A stretch of DNA of 33,978 nt from Syntrophorhabdus sp. (lineage in GTDB: Bacteria > Desulfobacterota > Syntrophorhabdia > Syntrophorhabdales > Syntrophorhabdaceae). The stretch spans positions 1 through 33,978 of the forward strand of contig JAAYAK010000112.1 of NCBI GenBank assembly GCA_012719415.1, written 5' to 3'. The position numbers were made by a program, and so were the translations under genes. Each line of letters begins with the position of its first letter. The first letter of the stretch is position 1. Positions 8,177 to 17,730 of this stretch are shown here, piece after piece. The notes under the pieces are model-generated. The model had not been told where the DNA came from. It was given only the letters and a program-made list of their open reading frames with translations, and made no database searches.

Positions 8177-8280
8177 AAGAAAGACCGTGGAAAGAGTCCG
8201 GTTGTCAACACAATTGGTGACTAGGGCACACAATTACCGATCAGTTCAGATTATGTTGGCCCGCGATTCATCGATTTTCC

Positions 8281-8308
8281 CTGAAACGTGGAACTTGAAA
8301 CCTGAAAC
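8281..8308 (-). repeat. Element A, right arm: inverted heptamers downstream of carB
   Basis: Four consecutive heptamers (CTGAAAC, GTGGAAC, TTGAAAC, CTGAAAC) read GTTTCAG, GTTTCAA, GTTCCAC, GTTTCAG on the minus strand, starting 8 nt after the carB stop. With the left arm they can form a long hairpin around a roughly 100-nt core that contains ACACAATT twice but no convincing gene. It may act as a bidirectional transcription end for the convergent genes. Confidence 0.9.
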
Positions 8309-8316
8309 TGTTTCTC

Positions 8317-11300
8317 TCAGTAGTAGTCCTGCAGGGCTCTTACTTTCAGGGTTCCCTTTTTCATCACTTCTATGGCGTTGACGACGGCCTGGGCGCCCGA
8401 TAGCGTTGTCGTGTAGGGTATCTTGTACTGGACCGCCCCGGAGCGGATGGCCACCTCGTCCATCTTGGGGTTCCTTCCGCTCGGCGTGTTGATTATGAAT
8501 TGAATGCCCCCGTTCTTTATCATGTCGACAACGTGGGGCCTTCCCTCGGAAACCTTGTTGACGAATGTAACGTCGATCCCGTTGCTGGCGAGGGCCTTCC
8601 CCGTCCCCTTCGTCGCGTATATCGTGAAACCCAGGTCGGAAAGCTTCTTGGCGATGAAGATGACGTTCCGCTTGTCCCTGTTCTTGACGCTGAGGAACAC
8701 ATTCCCCCGGGAAGGAAGGTCCTGACCGGCAGCCAGCTGGGACTTCCAGAAGGCCGACCCGAAGGTGGAATCGATGCCCATCACCTCTCCCGTGGATTTC
8801 ATCTCCGGCCCCAGGATGGTGTCGACACCGGCAAACTTGTTGAAGGGAAAAACGGACTCCTTCACCGCGATGTGTCCCGGGACCACCTCTTTCTCGATAC
8901 CGAGGTCGTTCAGCGTCTTGCCTGCCATGAGCTTCGCCGCCACCTTCGCCCACTGGACACCCGTCGCCTTGCTCACGAAGGGCACGGTCCGGCTCGCCCG
9001 GGGGTTCACCTCGAGGACATAGATCACATCATCCTTGACGGCATACTGGATGTTCATGAGACCCACAACATTGAGCGCGCCGGCCAGTTTGTACGTGCAG
9101 GTCCGTATCCTCTCTATGACATCGTCGTTGAGCGAGTATGGAGGCAGCGCCGACGCGCTGTCCCCGGAATGGATGCCCGCCTCCTCGATGTGCTCCATGA
9201 TCCCCGCCACCACGCAGCGCACCCCGTCGGCCACGGCATCGACGTCGATCTCGATGGCGTCCTCGAGGAACTTGTCTATGAGGATGGGCTTCTCGGGAGA
9301 GGCCTCCGCGGCCTTGACCATGAAAGACGCCAGGTCCTCATCATTGTAGACGATCTCCATGGCCCGTCCCCCGAGCACGTAGGACGGCCTCACCACGACG
9401 GGAAACCCGATCGACGCCGCTATCTTCCGCGCTTCTTCGAAGGAGGTCGCGATGCCGTTGTCGGGCTGGGTGAGCGTGAGGTCCTTAAGAAGCTCCTTGA
9501 ACTTGTCCCTGTCCTCGGCGATATCGATGCTCTCCGGCGTGGTGCCGATGATCGGAACACCAGCCTCTTTGAGGGCCGTCGCCAGGTTGAGAGGCGTCTG
9601 GCCGCCAAACTGCACGATGACCCCGTCGGGGCGTTCGCTCCGCGCTATGTCGAGGACGTTCTCAAACGTCAGGGGCTCGAAGTACAACTTGTCCGAGGTG
9701 TCGTAATCGGTGCTCACCGTCTCGGGGTTGGAATTGACCATGATCGTCTCGTAGCCCAGCTCCTCGAGGGCGAAGGCAGCGTGGACGCAGCAGTAGTCGA
9801 ACTCTATCCCCTGCCCTATCCTGTTGGGGCCGCCTCCCAGGATCATGATCTTCTTCCTGTCGGAGACGCGTGATTCGTCCTCTTCCTCGTACGTGGAGTA
9901 GAAGTAGGGGGTGTAGGCCTCGAATTCGGCGGCACAGGTGTCGACAAGCTTGAAGACGCTTTTCAGCCCCATCTTTTCCCTGAGCAACCGTGTCCCGTCC
10001 TCCCCGATGCCCGTGATCTCACCGATCTGCCTGTCGGAGAAACCGAGTCTCTTCGCCCTTCTGAGCAGCTCCGCCGGTATGTCCCCGTGGCCTTTGCCTT
10101 TCAGGGCCTCCAGCTCCTTTTCGAACAGGACGATCTCCTCGATGTTCTTGAGGAACCAGGGATCGATATGGGAGATGGCGTGGATCTCCCCGATACTCAT
10201 GCCGAGGCGCAGGGCATGCCTCACGTAAAAGACCCTCTCGGCGTTGGGCGTGATGAGCTTCTGCCTCACGTGATCGAGGTCATCCTTGCCGGCAAGCCGG
10301 TCGTGAACGAGGCCCGACCTGCCGACCTCCAGGGACCTCAAGCCCTTCTGGAAGGCCTCCTTGAAGGTCCTTCCTATGGACATGGCCTCGCCGACGGACT
10401 TCATCGACACCGTGAGTGTCTCGTCGGCGCCCCGGAACTTCTCGAAGGTGAACCGCGGTATCTTGACGACGCAATAATCTATCGTGGGCTCGAAGGAGGC
10501 CGGGGTCTGTTTCGTGATGTCGTTGGGGATCTCGTCGAGGGTGTACCCGATGGCGAGCTTCGCCGCGATCTTGGCGATGGGGAAACCCGTGGCCTTCGAG
10601 GCGAGCGCCGAGCTTCTCGACACCCTGGGGTTCATCTCGATAACGACCATCCTGCCGTCGGCGGGGTTCACGGCGAACTGGATGTTGGAACCGCCCGTTT
10701 CCACACCGATCTCGCGGATGATACTGATCGAAGCGTCGCGCATCACCTGGTATTCCCTGTCGGTGAGCGTCTGGGCGGGGGCGACAGTGATGGAGTCCCC
10801 CGTGTGGATGCCCATGGGATCGAGGTTCTCGATGGAGCAGATGATGACCACGTTGTCGTTCCGGTCGCGCATCACCTCGAGTTCGAACTCCTTCCAGCCG
10901 ATGACGGATTCCTCGATGAGTATCTCCGTGATCAGGGAACTCTCTAGGCCCCTCATGGCGAGGGCCTCGAACTCCTCCACGTTGTAGGCGACGGACGCCC
11001 CGGTGCCGCCCAGCGTATAGCTGGGGCGAATGATGAGGGGAAAGCCTATCCCGCGCGCGACGGCGCGCGCCTCTTCCATGGTGTGGGCGAGTCCGCTCTT
11101 CGGGACCTCGAGGCCTATCTTCTCGATGGCCGCCTTGAACTCCTCCCTGTCCTCCGCCTTCTTGATGGCCCGGTAGTCAGCCCCGATGAGCTCGACGCCG
11201 TACTTCTCGAGTATGCCCCGCTCCGCCAGGATCGTCGCCAGGTTGAGGCCCGTCTGCCCGCCAAGGGTGGGAAGGATGACGTCGGGCCTTTCCGTCCTTA

Positions 11301-11532
11301 TGATCTCTTCCATGACCTCGGGTATGAGGGGCTCCACGTAGACCCTGTCCGCCATGTCGGGGTCCGTCATGATCGTCGCGGGATTGGAGTTGACGAGGAT
11401 GACCCTGTATCCCTCTTCGCGGATGGCCTTGCAGGCCTGGCTCCCCGAATAGTCGAACTCGCAGGCCTGACCTATGACGATGGGTCCCGACCCGATGATG
11501 AGAACGCTCCTGATGTCCGTCCTTTTAGGCAT
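8317..11532 (-). CDS. carB: Carbamoyl-phosphate synthase large subunit
   Basis: Full-length (1071 residues) synthetase subunit that makes carbamoyl phosphate from bicarbonate, ATP and ammonia delivered by CarA, feeding pyrimidine and arginine synthesis. The N-terminus has the CarB hallmark [20 protein letters not shown]. The duplicated design is clear: carboxyphosphate half with ATP-grasp (about 1-400, [11 protein letters not shown]), oligomerisation part (about 400-550), carbamate half (about 550-930, opening [18 protein letters not shown], with [10 protein letters not shown]) and C-terminal MGS-like allosteric domain (about 935-1071; [16 protein letters not shown]). The start overlaps the carA stop by 8 nt. 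It is the last gene of the mnmG-QueG-like-carA-carB operon. No disruption seen. Confidence 0.98.
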   Translation of the reverse strand: MPKRTDIRSVLIIGSGPIVIGQACEFDYSGSQACKAIREEGYRVILVNSNPATIMTDPDMADRVYVEPLIPEVMEEIIRTERPDVILPTLGGQTGLNLATILAERGILEKYGVELIGADYRAIKKAEDREEFKAAIEKIGLEVPKSGLAHTMEEARAVARGIGFPLIIRPSYTLGGTGASVAYNVEEFEALAMRGLESSLITEILIEESVIGWKEFELEVMRDRNDNVVIICSIENLDPMGIHTGDSITVAPAQTLTDREYQVMRDASISIIREIGVETGGSNIQFAVNPADGRMVVIEMNPRVSRSSALASKATGFPIAKIAAKLAIGYTLDEIPNDITKQTPASFEPTIDYCVVKIPRFTFEKFRGADETLTVSMKSVGEAMSIGRTFKEAFQKGLRSLEVGRSGLVHDRLAGKDDLDHVRQKLITPNAERVFYVRHALRLGMSIGEIHAISHIDPWFLKNIEEIVLFEKELEALKGKGHGDIPAELLRRAKRLGFSDRQIGEITGIGEDGTRLLREKMGLKSVFKLVDTCAAEFEAYTPYFYSTYEEEDESRVSDRKKIMILGGGPNRIGQGIEFDYCCVHAAFALEELGYETIMVNSNPETVSTDYDTSDKLYFEPLTFENVLDIARSERPDGVIVQFGGQTPLNLATALKEAGVPIIGTTPESIDIAEDRDKFKELLKDLTLTQPDNGIATSFEEARKIAASIGFPVVVRPSYVLGGRAMEIVYNDEDLASFMVKAAEASPEKPILIDKFLEDAIEIDVDAVADGVRCVVAGIMEHIEEAGIHSGDSASALPPYSLNDDVIERIRTCTYKLAGALNVVGLMNIQYAVKDDVIYVLEVNPRASRTVPFVSKATGVQWAKVAAKLMAGKTLNDLGIEKEVVPGHIAVKESVFPFNKFAGVDTILGPEMKSTGEVMGIDSTFGSAFWKSQLAAGQDLPSRGNVFLSVKNRDKRNVIFIAKKLSDLGFTIYATKGTGKALASNGIDVTFVNKVSEGRPHVVDMIKNGGIQFIINTPSGRNPKMDEVAIRSGAVQYKIPYTTTLSGAQAVVNAIEVMKKGTLKVRALQDYY

Positions 11533-12640
11533 CGCCTTCCTTCCTGGAGTTCCGCATCATGTTCCGGAATTTCTCGAAAAGACCGTAGGAGTCATGGGGA
11601 CCGGGCGACGCCTCGGGATGGTACTGGACCGAAAAGACGGGGTACGTCTCGTGCTCGATGCCCTCGGCGGTGCCGTCATTGAGGTTGACGTGGGTCACCC
11701 GGACGGCCTGTCCCCCGATGGAATCGACGTCAACGGCGAACCCGTGGTTCTCCGAGGTTATGTACACCTTGCCCGTGGCCGTCTCCCTGATGGGCTGGTT
11801 GGCGCCGCGGTGGCCGAACTTGAGTTTGTACGTCCTGCCGCCGAGGGCAAGGCCCAGGAGCTGCTGACCCAGGCAGATGCCGAATATGGGGACCCGGCCG
11901 ATCAACCTTTCTATCTCCCTGATGGCGTAGGGAACCGCCTCGGGGTCTCCCGGTCCGTTGGAAAGAAGGACCCCATCGGGCCTCATGGCCATGATATCCT
12001 CCGCCTTCGTCTTTGCCGGCACAACGGTGACGCGGCAGCCTTTCTGACCGAGGATCCTCAGGATGTTCCTCTTGACGCCGAAATCCATGACAACGCAGTG
12101 GAGCACGTCCACGCCCGGACCACCCCCGGACCCGCCTTCAAACTCATAGGGCGCTTCACAGGTCACGTCGCTCACGAGGTCAACGCCCACGATCCCCCGG
12201 GAACCCCGCGCCTTTTTCACAAGGCTCTCGCGGTCATGGTCCGTGGTGGAAATGACACCCCTCATGACGCCCCGCACCCTGAGGTGGCGGGTGAGCGCCC
12301 TCGTGTCTATCTCCTCCACCGCGATGATGTTGTGCCTGCGGAAATAATCGCCCAGGTCGCCCGTCGCCCTCCAGTTGCTCGTTATCCGGGAGAACTCCCG
12401 CGCGATGAAGCCTTCCACCTTGGGCCCGCCGGATTCGACATCGTCATCGTTGACACCGTAGTTGCCGATCAGCGGGTAGGTCATCGTGACGATCTGTCCC
12501 TTGTAGGAGGGATCGGTCATGATCTCCTGGTATCCGGTCATGCTCGTGTTGAAGACGATCTCCCCCTCTTTCTCTCCCTCGAGGCCGAAACCCCTTCCTT
12601 CGAAGACCGTCCCATCCTCGAGTGCCACGAAGGCCCTCAT
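11525..12640 (-). CDS. carA: Carbamoyl-phosphate synthase small (glutaminase) subunit
   Basis: 371-residue glutamine amidotransferase subunit that hydrolyses glutamine and channels ammonia to CarB. The N-terminal CarA domain spans about residues 1-150 ([22 protein letters not shown]), and the class I amidotransferase domain about 180-365. The catalytic triad is complete: C256 in [11 protein letters not shown]341 and E343 in [13 protein letters not shown] 12640 gives the usual N-terminus [10 protein letters not shown]; the frame extends 12 residues further without family likeness. The start overlaps the stop of the QueG-like gene (ATGA at 12640-12637) and the stop overlaps carB, so the three are translationally coupled. 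No attenuator or PyrR-type leader is visible, since the gene is internal to an operon. Confidence 0.98.
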   Translation of the reverse strand: MRAFVALEDGTVFEGRGFGLEGEKEGEIVFNTSMTGYQEIMTDPSYKGQIVTMTYPLIGNYGVNDDDVESGGPKVEGFIAREFSRITSNWRATGDLGDYFRRHNIIAVEEIDTRALTRHLRVRGVMRGVISTTDHDRESLVKKARGSRGIVGVDLVSDVTCEAPYEFEGGSGGGPGVDVLHCVVMDFGVKRNILRILGQKGCRVTVVPAKTKAEDIMAMRPDGVLLSNGPGDPEAVPYAIREIERLIGRVPIFGICLGQQLLGLALGGRTYKLKFGHRGANQPIRETATGKVYITSENHGFAVDVDSIGGQAVRVTHVNLNDGTAEGIEHETYPVFSVQYHPEASPGPHDSYGLFEKFRNMMRNSRKEGDA

Positions 12641-13323
12641 CGTTTCCCTCCGCAAACCTTGACGCAGACACCGCATATGTGATGGCCGATGTTGCGCTCC
12701 TTTCTGAACCTGCCGAGCATCTCATAGCACCCGTGGTGGTCGAATTCCGAGCTCTCCGTCCTGATGGCCCCCGCGGGACATGCCGCGATGCACGCCGTGC
12801 AGCTTGCGCAGTCACGACCCAGCTCGCGGTTCGCCTCGAGGGGCATGTCGGTGAGGACCGTGTTGTACCTGACCTGCGACCCGAACAGCGGATGAACGAG
12901 CAGGTTGTTGCGGCCTATCCATCCGAGACCCGCCATGACCCCCACTTTCTTGTGGTTGATGTGACCCCTCTGGCGCTGCCAGTCCACCACCTGGGATGCG
13001 GCGAAGGGTATTGCTCTGAACCCTTCCCTTTCTATCGATCTGCCAAGAAAATATCCGATCATGTCTAGCCTGTAGTTGAGCTGGCGGTAGTGGTGGAGGT
13101 ACAACTGGGTCGGACCGTCCTTCAGGGTGCCGAGCACCCCTACCGAGAGTACAATGCCAAAAGAGACGGCGAATGGTAACTCCCCCGCGGTGAGGTCCCC
13201 GATGCCCGTTATCTCTTCGCTGTAGCGGGACATATCGGCGATCCCGAAGGTATCGACGTCGAGGTCGCGGAGCCATCCCTCGATCTTTTCGTTGTATATT
13301 GCCCTGCCCTCTTCTCCCGTCAT
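12637..13323 (-). CDS. QueG-like [4Fe-4S] protein, short form
   Basis: 228-residue protein related to the central and ferredoxin parts of epoxyqueuosine reductase QueG: LDVDTFGIADMS near the N-terminus, the LGWIGRNNLLVHPLFGS segment at about 130-150, a first cluster motif CASCTACIAACPAGAI and a second Cys set in HHGCYE plus CGVCVKVC at the extreme C-terminus. QueG reduces epoxyqueuosine to queuosine in tRNA wobble position 34, but real QueG proteins are longer (about 350 residues or more), so a different reductase function is possible and I give no symbol. It sits between mnmG and carA, overlapping both by ATGA. Neighbourhood with mnmG, another wobble-position enzyme, supports a tRNA modification role by inference. 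Confidence 0.85.
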   Translation of the reverse strand: MTGEEGRAIYNEKIEGWLRDLDVDTFGIADMSRYSEEITGIGDLTAGELPFAVSFGIVLSVGVLGTLKDGPTQLYLHHYRQLNYRLDMIGYFLGRSIEREGFRAIPFAASQVVDWQRQRGHINHKKVGVMAGLGWIGRNNLLVHPLFGSQVRYNTVLTDMPLEANRELGRDCASCTACIAACPAGAIRTESSEFDHHGCYEMLGRFRKERNIGHHICGVCVKVCGGKR

Positions 13324-15182
13324 GGTATTCCCTTCTTCTTAAAATGGACAAGCAGCGCGGTGATGGAAGCAGGGGTAACCCCCGGGATCCGCGACGCCTG
13401 ACCGAGCGTCGATGGCCTGACCTTCCGAAAACGTTCGACCACCTCGCGCGAAAGCCCCGATACCCCGGTGTAATCCAGATCTCCCGGTATCCTTTTGTCG
13501 TCGAGCTTGCTTGTCCTGGCGACGAGTTCGAGTTGCCGCTCGGTGTAGCCGCGGTATTTCACCTCAACCTCCACCTGACAGGCGATACCGTCGTCGATGT
13601 CCCGCAATCGATCATCAATGCCCTTCAGCTTGTCGAAGGAGACATCCGGCCTCCTGAGAAGATCATCGAGGGTCAACGGGTTCGTGATGGCCTCTATCCC
13701 GTTGACTGCGAGCAGCCTCTGTGTCTCCCTCGTCGGCCGGAGCCTGACACTCCGAAGAAGCGAGAGGGCCTCCCCGATCTTCCTCTTCTTCTCCAGTACC
13801 CGCGCGCAGCGCCTGTCACCCACCACACCGATGGCATGGCCCTTCTCCGTCAGTCTCAGGTCCGCGTTGTCTTCCCTCAGCAGGAGGCGGTGCTCCGCCC
13901 GGGACGTGAACATGCGGTAAGGTTCGTCGACGCCTTTCGTCACAAGGTCATCTATGAGGACACCGATATACGCCTCATGCCGGGCGAGCACGAAATCCCC
14001 CTCCCCGCGCAGCTTGAGGACGGCATTGATCCCCGCCATGAGCCCCTGCGCGGCGGCCTCTTCGTAGCCCGTGGTCCCGTTTATCTGGCCCGCGAAGTAC
14101 AGGTTCGGCACGAGCTTCGTCTCCAGTGTCGGATAGAGCTGGGTGGGATAGGCAAAATCGTACTCTATCCCGTAGCCCGGCCGGGTTATCCGCACCTCTT
14201 CGAGGCCGTCAATCGTCCTTAACATCTCCACCTGGATATCGAGGGGAAGACTCGTGTTAAGACCATTGGGGTAATACTCCACCGTGTCGAGGCCCTGGGG
14301 TTCGATGAAGACGCGGTGTCTCGACCGGTCGCTGAACCTCACTATCTTGTCCTCTATGGACGGACAATACCTGACCCCCGTGCCCTTGATGACACCCGTG
14401 AAAAGGGGAGAACGGTCGAAACCCGTTCGAATGACCTCGTGCGTCCTCTCGTTCGTGTACGTGAGGTAACAGGGAACAAGCCTGTTCTTCACCTCCCCGG
14501 TCATGAAGGAGAAAGGAACGGGCGGGTCGTCACTCGGCTGCGCGGCCATCCTGGAAAGATCGATCGTCCTGCCGTCGAGCCTCGGACAGGTGCCCGTCTT
14601 CAATCTGCCGAGCTGAAAACCGAGCTCCCGCAGGTTGTCCGACAGGCCGGCAGAGGGCATGTCCCCCAGTCTTCCCCCCTCGAAATGCTCGAGTCCGACA
14701 TGGATGAGCCCCCCGAGGAAGGTCCCCGTCGTCAGAATGACCGCCGGTGCGTGCAGGCGTTCCCCGAGCATCGTTTCCACTCCGGCGGCCGCGCCCTCCT
14801 CGATGAGCACCCTGTGGACCACACCCTGGCGCAGAGAAAGGCCCTCGGTCTCCTCGAGCCTCCTCTTCATCCTCCGGGCGTAGAAGGCCATGTCCGTCTG
14901 TATCCTCGTCGCGCGGACCGCGGGGCCCTTCTTCATGTTGAGGACCTTGAACTGGATGCCGGCGGCATCGGTATTGACACCCATTTCTCCGTCGAGGGCA
15001 TCGATCTCCCTGACGAGATGTCCCTTGCCGAGACCGCCGACGGCCGGGTTGCAGGACATGTAGGCGATATGATCGAGGTTGATGGTCAGAAGAAGGGTCC
15101 GCGCTCCCATGCGCACCGCGGCAAGCGCCGCCTCGCACCCGGCATGACCCGCCCCCACTACGATGATGTCATAGGAATCCAT
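13320..15182 (-). CDS. mnmG: tRNA U34 carboxymethylaminomethyl-modification enzyme, FAD subunit
   Basis: 620-residue MnmG (GidA), which with MnmE installs the (carboxymethyl)aminomethyl group on wobble uridine of certain tRNAs, using FAD, NADH and methylene-tetrahydrofolate. The N-terminal FAD fold reads YDIIVVGAGHAGCEAA (GAGHAG at residues 10-15), followed by family hallmarks CNPAVGGLGKGHLVREIDAL, GTFLGGLIHVG, YCPSIEDKIVRF and GQINGTTGYEEAAAQG; the helical tRNA/MnmE-binding C-terminal domain is complete (KYRGYTERQ, IPGVTPASITALLVH). ATG 15182 was chosen because the protein begins MDSYDIIVVG and an AAGGA lies 8 nt upstream; the upstream 29 residues of open frame are not family-like and would include the promoter. 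First gene of the operon reading into carB. Confidence 0.98.
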   Translation of the reverse strand: MDSYDIIVVGAGHAGCEAALAAVRMGARTLLLTINLDHIAYMSCNPAVGGLGKGHLVREIDALDGEMGVNTDAAGIQFKVLNMKKGPAVRATRIQTDMAFYARRMKRRLEETEGLSLRQGVVHRVLIEEGAAAGVETMLGERLHAPAVILTTGTFLGGLIHVGLEHFEGGRLGDMPSAGLSDNLRELGFQLGRLKTGTCPRLDGRTIDLSRMAAQPSDDPPVPFSFMTGEVKNRLVPCYLTYTNERTHEVIRTGFDRSPLFTGVIKGTGVRYCPSIEDKIVRFSDRSRHRVFIEPQGLDTVEYYPNGLNTSLPLDIQVEMLRTIDGLEEVRITRPGYGIEYDFAYPTQLYPTLETKLVPNLYFAGQINGTTGYEEAAAQGLMAGINAVLKLRGEGDFVLARHEAYIGVLIDDLVTKGVDEPYRMFTSRAEHRLLLREDNADLRLTEKGHAIGVVGDRRCARVLEKKRKIGEALSLLRSVRLRPTRETQRLLAVNGIEAITNPLTLDDLLRRPDVSFDKLKGIDDRLRDIDDGIACQVEVEVKYRGYTERQLELVARTSKLDDKRIPGDLDYTGVSGLSREVVERFRKVRPSTLGQASRIPGVTPASITALLVHFKKKGIP

Positions 15183-15206
15183 GCGCAACGTCCTTAAAAG
15201 CCGTAT

Positions 15207-15235
15207 ATTGTAGCAGGAATCGAGCCTCTTTTCCA
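15207..15235 (-). promoter_or_regulatory. Probable promoter of the mnmG-carB operon
   Basis: On the minus strand TGGAAA (15235-15230) and TACAAT (15212-15207) are spaced by 17 nt, with the expected start near 15200 and the mnmG ATG at 15182. The -10 is good and the -35 is fair (four of six). It lies in the divergent space shared with the plus-strand gene at 15322. Confidence 0.55.
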
Positions 15236-15247
15236 CCCGCTTCAGGA

Positions 15248-15259
15248 ATAATGCATTAT
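15248..15259. promoter_or_regulatory. 12-bp perfect palindrome ATAATGCATTAT in a divergent promoter region
   Basis: The sequence is identical on both strands and lies between the mnmG promoter and the plus-strand small gene at 15322. Such a symmetric AT-rich site in a GC-rich intergenic region could be a regulator binding site, but a single occurrence gives weak support. Confidence 0.3.
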
Positions 15260-15321
15260 CACTGTTCAATTATTCTTATCCACATGGTAGGATGAAAGAA
15301 AAAGGTCACAGGGAGGGTCGC

Positions 15322-15576
15322 ATGGAAGAAAAGGCCATCGGTGTGGTTGTCAGGTATTTTGCCAAGATCGGGGTTGCGGCCATCAGGATCACCGAAGGGG
15401 AGTTGAAGGTCGGTGACCGTATCAGGATAAAGGGCCATTCCACGGACCTCGAAGAGGAGATCGAGTCGATGCAGGTGGAGCATGAGAACGTTCAGACAGT
15501 CAGCGCGGGCACCGATGTGGGGATCAAGGTCAAGGAAAGGGTGCGCGAACATGACGTCATCTACCTCCTGACGTAG
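15322..15576 (+). CDS. Small EF-Tu domain-2-like beta-barrel protein
   Basis: 84-residue protein whose pattern (VVVRYFAKIGVAAIRITEGELKVGDRIRIKG, then EEIESMQVEHENVQTVSAGTDVGIKV) matches the second beta-barrel domain of translation GTPases such as EF-Tu, IF2 and the C-terminus of U32 peptidases, standing alone without a GTPase domain. Proteins of this sort are often annotated as translation elongation factor-like; their partner is unknown. The start at 15322 has GGGAGG 5 nt upstream; another ATG at 15292 is less favoured because the extra ten residues are not domain-like. A hairpin with T-run follows the gene, so it is probably monocistronic. Confidence 0.8.
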   Translation: MEEKAIGVVVRYFAKIGVAAIRITEGELKVGDRIRIKGHSTDLEEEIESMQVEHENVQTVSAGTDVGIKVKERVREHDVIYLLT

Positions 15577-15624
15577 ACAGGCAGCACACGCAGGGGTTTT
15601 TCGCGAAAGGTGTCGCCGGTCCCG

Positions 15625-15647
15625 ACCGCCGGCAGCGGTTTCTTTTT
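15625..15647 (+). terminator. Probable intrinsic terminator after the EF-Tu domain-2-like gene
   Basis: ACCGC (15625-15629) pairs with GCGGT (15635-15639) around a 5-nt loop, and TTCTTTTT follows immediately. A competing stem GCCGG/CCGGC (15615-15619 with 15629-15633) overlaps it. The stem is short, but GC-rich and correctly placed between a stop codon and a new promoter. Confidence 0.5.
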
Positions 15648-15658
15648 ACTCTTCAGGG

Positions 15659-15687
15659 CTGACAGGTGCGCCCTTCTGTGTTATAAG
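15659..15687 (+). promoter_or_regulatory. Sigma70-type promoter for the PhoU-like gene
   Basis: CTGACA at 15659-15664 and TATAAG at 15682-15687 are separated by 17 nt. Both hexamers match consensus at five of six positions. The start codon at 15721 follows after a leader of about 27 nt carrying GGAGG. Confidence 0.65.
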
Positions 15688-15720
15688 ATACGGAAAAGAT
15701 CTCATGGAAATGGAGGAGCG

Positions 15721-16305
15721 ATGGAAGACAAAGAACTGAAGAAGCGTTTCCTTGATATTTTCGAGACGGCAACCCCCATTCTTGAGGACCTGAAGAAAGG
15801 GTTCTTTTCCCAGCAGGCCGGGCTCATACAGGAATGCGAAAAAAAGTTCGGGGACCTGCTCATCTCGCGCGTTCCCTACGTCGAAAAAGTGATCGGGGAA
15901 AAGGAAAAGAGCGAGGCGGACAAAAAATACGTCCGGCTGCTTCCCGCGCTTCAGACCATTGCCCTGGCCATCGAGAACCTCATGTACAAAATGGAGGCGA
16001 AGGTCGCTCACAACATCCTTTTCAGCGAAAAGGCGCTTTCCGAGATCCGCGACCTGTATGGCCTCATGCAGGAGCAGTTCCGCGACACGAAGGACTACGT
16101 GCAGACGACTAATCCCGGCCTTCACCAGGCGATCAAACAGCATATGGAGAAGATGTTCAAAATGATCGAAGAGCTGGCCCAGGTCCACCAGAACAGGCTC
16201 ATCACGGGGATATGCATGCCCCAGGCATCCTACCTGTACCTTGACATCACCGATTCCCTGAAGAGGATCACCCGGGGACTCGTGGATTTCGCCGACAAGG
16301 TCTAG
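15721..16305 (+). CDS. PhoU-domain-like helical protein
   Basis: 194-residue all-helical cytoplasmic protein. The second half has the PhoU-like pattern of long amphipathic helices ending in a conserved SYLYLDITDSLKRITRGLVDFAD stretch, comparable to the ERIGDH/NIA helix of PhoU and of the C-terminal domain of Na/Pi cotransporters. PhoU proteins modulate phosphate transport and signalling, but no pst, pho or NptA-type gene is nearby, so the target is unknown. The start was placed at ATG 15721 (GGAGG 4 nt upstream); the frame opens earlier but that part overlaps the promoter. Its TAG is followed after 3 nt by the TTG start of the nucleotidyltransferase, indicating one transcript. Family assignment is moderate, as the conserved metal-binding acidic motifs of PhoU are not clear. 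Confidence 0.7.
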   Translation: MEDKELKKRFLDIFETATPILEDLKKGFFSQQAGLIQECEKKFGDLLISRVPYVEKVIGEKEKSEADKKYVRLLPALQTIALAIENLMYKMEAKVAHNILFSEKALSEIRDLYGLMQEQFRDTKDYVQTTNPGLHQAIKQHMEKMFKMIEELAQVHQNRLITGICMPQASYLYLDITDSLKRITRGLVDFADKV

Positions 16306-16308
16306 TGG

Positions 16309-17709
16309 TTGGGGATCTCTCCGCAGGAGCTCGCCCGTTCCATCACCGGCGGTGACGTTGCAGGCAGGCTGGCCGCATGTCCCTTCAGGGGAGAGGTCTT
16401 TCTCGTGGGAGGGGCCATACGGGAGATCGCCCTCGGCAGACAGCCGCGGGACTGGGACCTCGCTCTCTCCGAAGCCTCCGACCTCGCGCGCCTCGAGGAG
16501 GTCTTCGGCAGGCGGTCCTTCCTTCTCGGAAAAAAGCCCATTCAGACACACCGGCTTGTCTCCGGGGAGATCGTCCTTGACATAACCATCCTCGAGGGAA
16601 GCATCGAGAAAGACCTCCGGCGACGGGATTTCACGATGAACGCCGTCGCCTTCGATATCCGGCGGGACCGGGTCATCGACCCCCTTTACGGCCTCCACGA
16701 TATCGAAAGGGGGCTTATCCGCTACCCCGGCCGTGAAACCATCCCCAGCGACCCTTTGAGGATGCTCAAGGCCGCCCGGCACTTCGCCGCTCTCAGGGGG
16801 TTCGACCTTGATCCCGAGCTCATCGAGACAATGACCTCTTCGCGGCATCTCATCGGACAGACCGCGCCGGAGAGGATCAAGTACGAACTCGACCTTATCA
16901 TGGTCTCCGAGGGCGTCCATCGCGGCATGGAGATGCTCACGAGAACGGGGCTCATCTTCGAGATCGTTCCCGAGCTCGAGGCGCTGCGCGTCATGGACGT
17001 GGAAAGGAACTTTTCCCTCGAGACCTTCGGCCATACCCTTCTCGGATTCTCATTCCTCCATACCCGCGGCGGCCGTTACCTGACCGACAAGGCCGCAGCG
17101 AAAGACGTGGGGTACGCTCTGCTCTTTCACGACCTGGGAAAGGCCCACACCTATTCCTATGACGAGGCCAGGGGCCTCGTCCACTTTTTCAACCACGAGC
17201 GCCGGTCACAGGAGATAGCGTCGGCCATCATGGAAAGGCTGCGTTTCAGCACCCATGAGATGAAACGGATATCAATCCTGATAGAACACCATATGCGCAT
17301 CTTTCTCATCAGCTCCGCCGAGGCTACGGAAAAGGCAATAAGACGCCTCATTTACAGGCTCGGCGACCTCACCCCGGAGCTCATCGCCCTCACGCTCTGT
17401 GACATGTACGGAAGTTCCGGGGGAGAAGAGAACACCTCAACACGCCAGGTCGTTCAGAACTGTGATTCCATCCTGGCGGCATGGCATGAATCGAAAAAGA
17501 AACCCCTCCCGAGGCTCCTGTCCGGCAAGGACCTCCTGGCCATGGGCTTTCACGAGGGGCCCTTTCTCGGCAACTGCCTCGACACCGTCCGCGACAGACA
17601 GGTATCAGGCGAAATACAAACCCGCGAAGAGGCCCTGCAATTCGCCGAAGAATTCCTGAAAAAGAACAGAAGTGCAGCAACCCCCCCTCAGGAAGGACCC
17701 ACCGGATGA
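16309..17709 (+). CDS. CCA-adding/poly(A) polymerase-type tRNA nucleotidyltransferase with HD domain
   Basis: 466-residue class II nucleotidyltransferase that builds or repairs the 3' CCA end of tRNA (complete CCA addition or an A-adding or CC-adding share of it). The head domain has VGGAIREIALG (residues 33-43), the catalytic DWD at 48-50, and RRRDFTMNAVAFD, which binds the nucleotide and primer; the arm motif DPLRMLKAARHFA follows. The C-terminal half carries an HD-type motif (LLFHDLGK, then NHERRSQEIA and EHHMRIF), as in Escherichia coli Cca-type and some A-adding enzymes. The start is TTG 16309; it is the only start-like codon before the catalytic motifs, with AAGG 8 nt upstream inside the previous gene's end. 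It probably follows the PhoU-like gene in one operon. Which nucleotides it adds cannot be decided from sequence. Confidence 0.93.
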   Translation: MGISPQELARSITGGDVAGRLAACPFRGEVFLVGGAIREIALGRQPRDWDLALSEASDLARLEEVFGRRSFLLGKKPIQTHRLVSGEIVLDITILEGSIEKDLRRRDFTMNAVAFDIRRDRVIDPLYGLHDIERGLIRYPGRETIPSDPLRMLKAARHFAALRGFDLDPELIETMTSSRHLIGQTAPERIKYELDLIMVSEGVHRGMEMLTRTGLIFEIVPELEALRVMDVERNFSLETFGHTLLGFSFLHTRGGRYLTDKAAAKDVGYALLFHDLGKAHTYSYDEARGLVHFFNHERRSQEIASAIMERLRFSTHEMKRISILIEHHMRIFLISSAEATEKAIRRLIYRLGDLTPELIALTLCDMYGSSGGEENTSTRQVVQNCDSILAAWHESKKKPLPRLLSGKDLLAMGFHEGPFLGNCLDTVRDRQVSGEIQTREEALQFAEEFLKKNRSAATPPQEGPTG

Positions 17710-17730
17710 TCCCTGAAAACACGTCCTGCA

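Noticed and set aside
8500-9873. Plus-strand open frame of about 457 codons opposite carB
   Set aside because: Shadow of carB; translation is low in hydrophobic cores and without motifs.
12641-12700. Pyrimidine-responsive leader in front of carA
   Set aside because: carA starts inside the end of the upstream gene; there is no room for a leader or attenuator.
15292-15321. Earlier start of the EF-Tu domain-2-like gene
   Set aside because: ATG 15292 adds ten charged residues not typical of the domain; ATG 15322 has the better spaced GGGAGG.
15646-17034. Minus-strand open frame of about 460 codons
   Set aside because: Antisense to the PhoU-like and nucleotidyltransferase genes, whose motifs are intact. 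No ribosome binding site and no recognisable domain.
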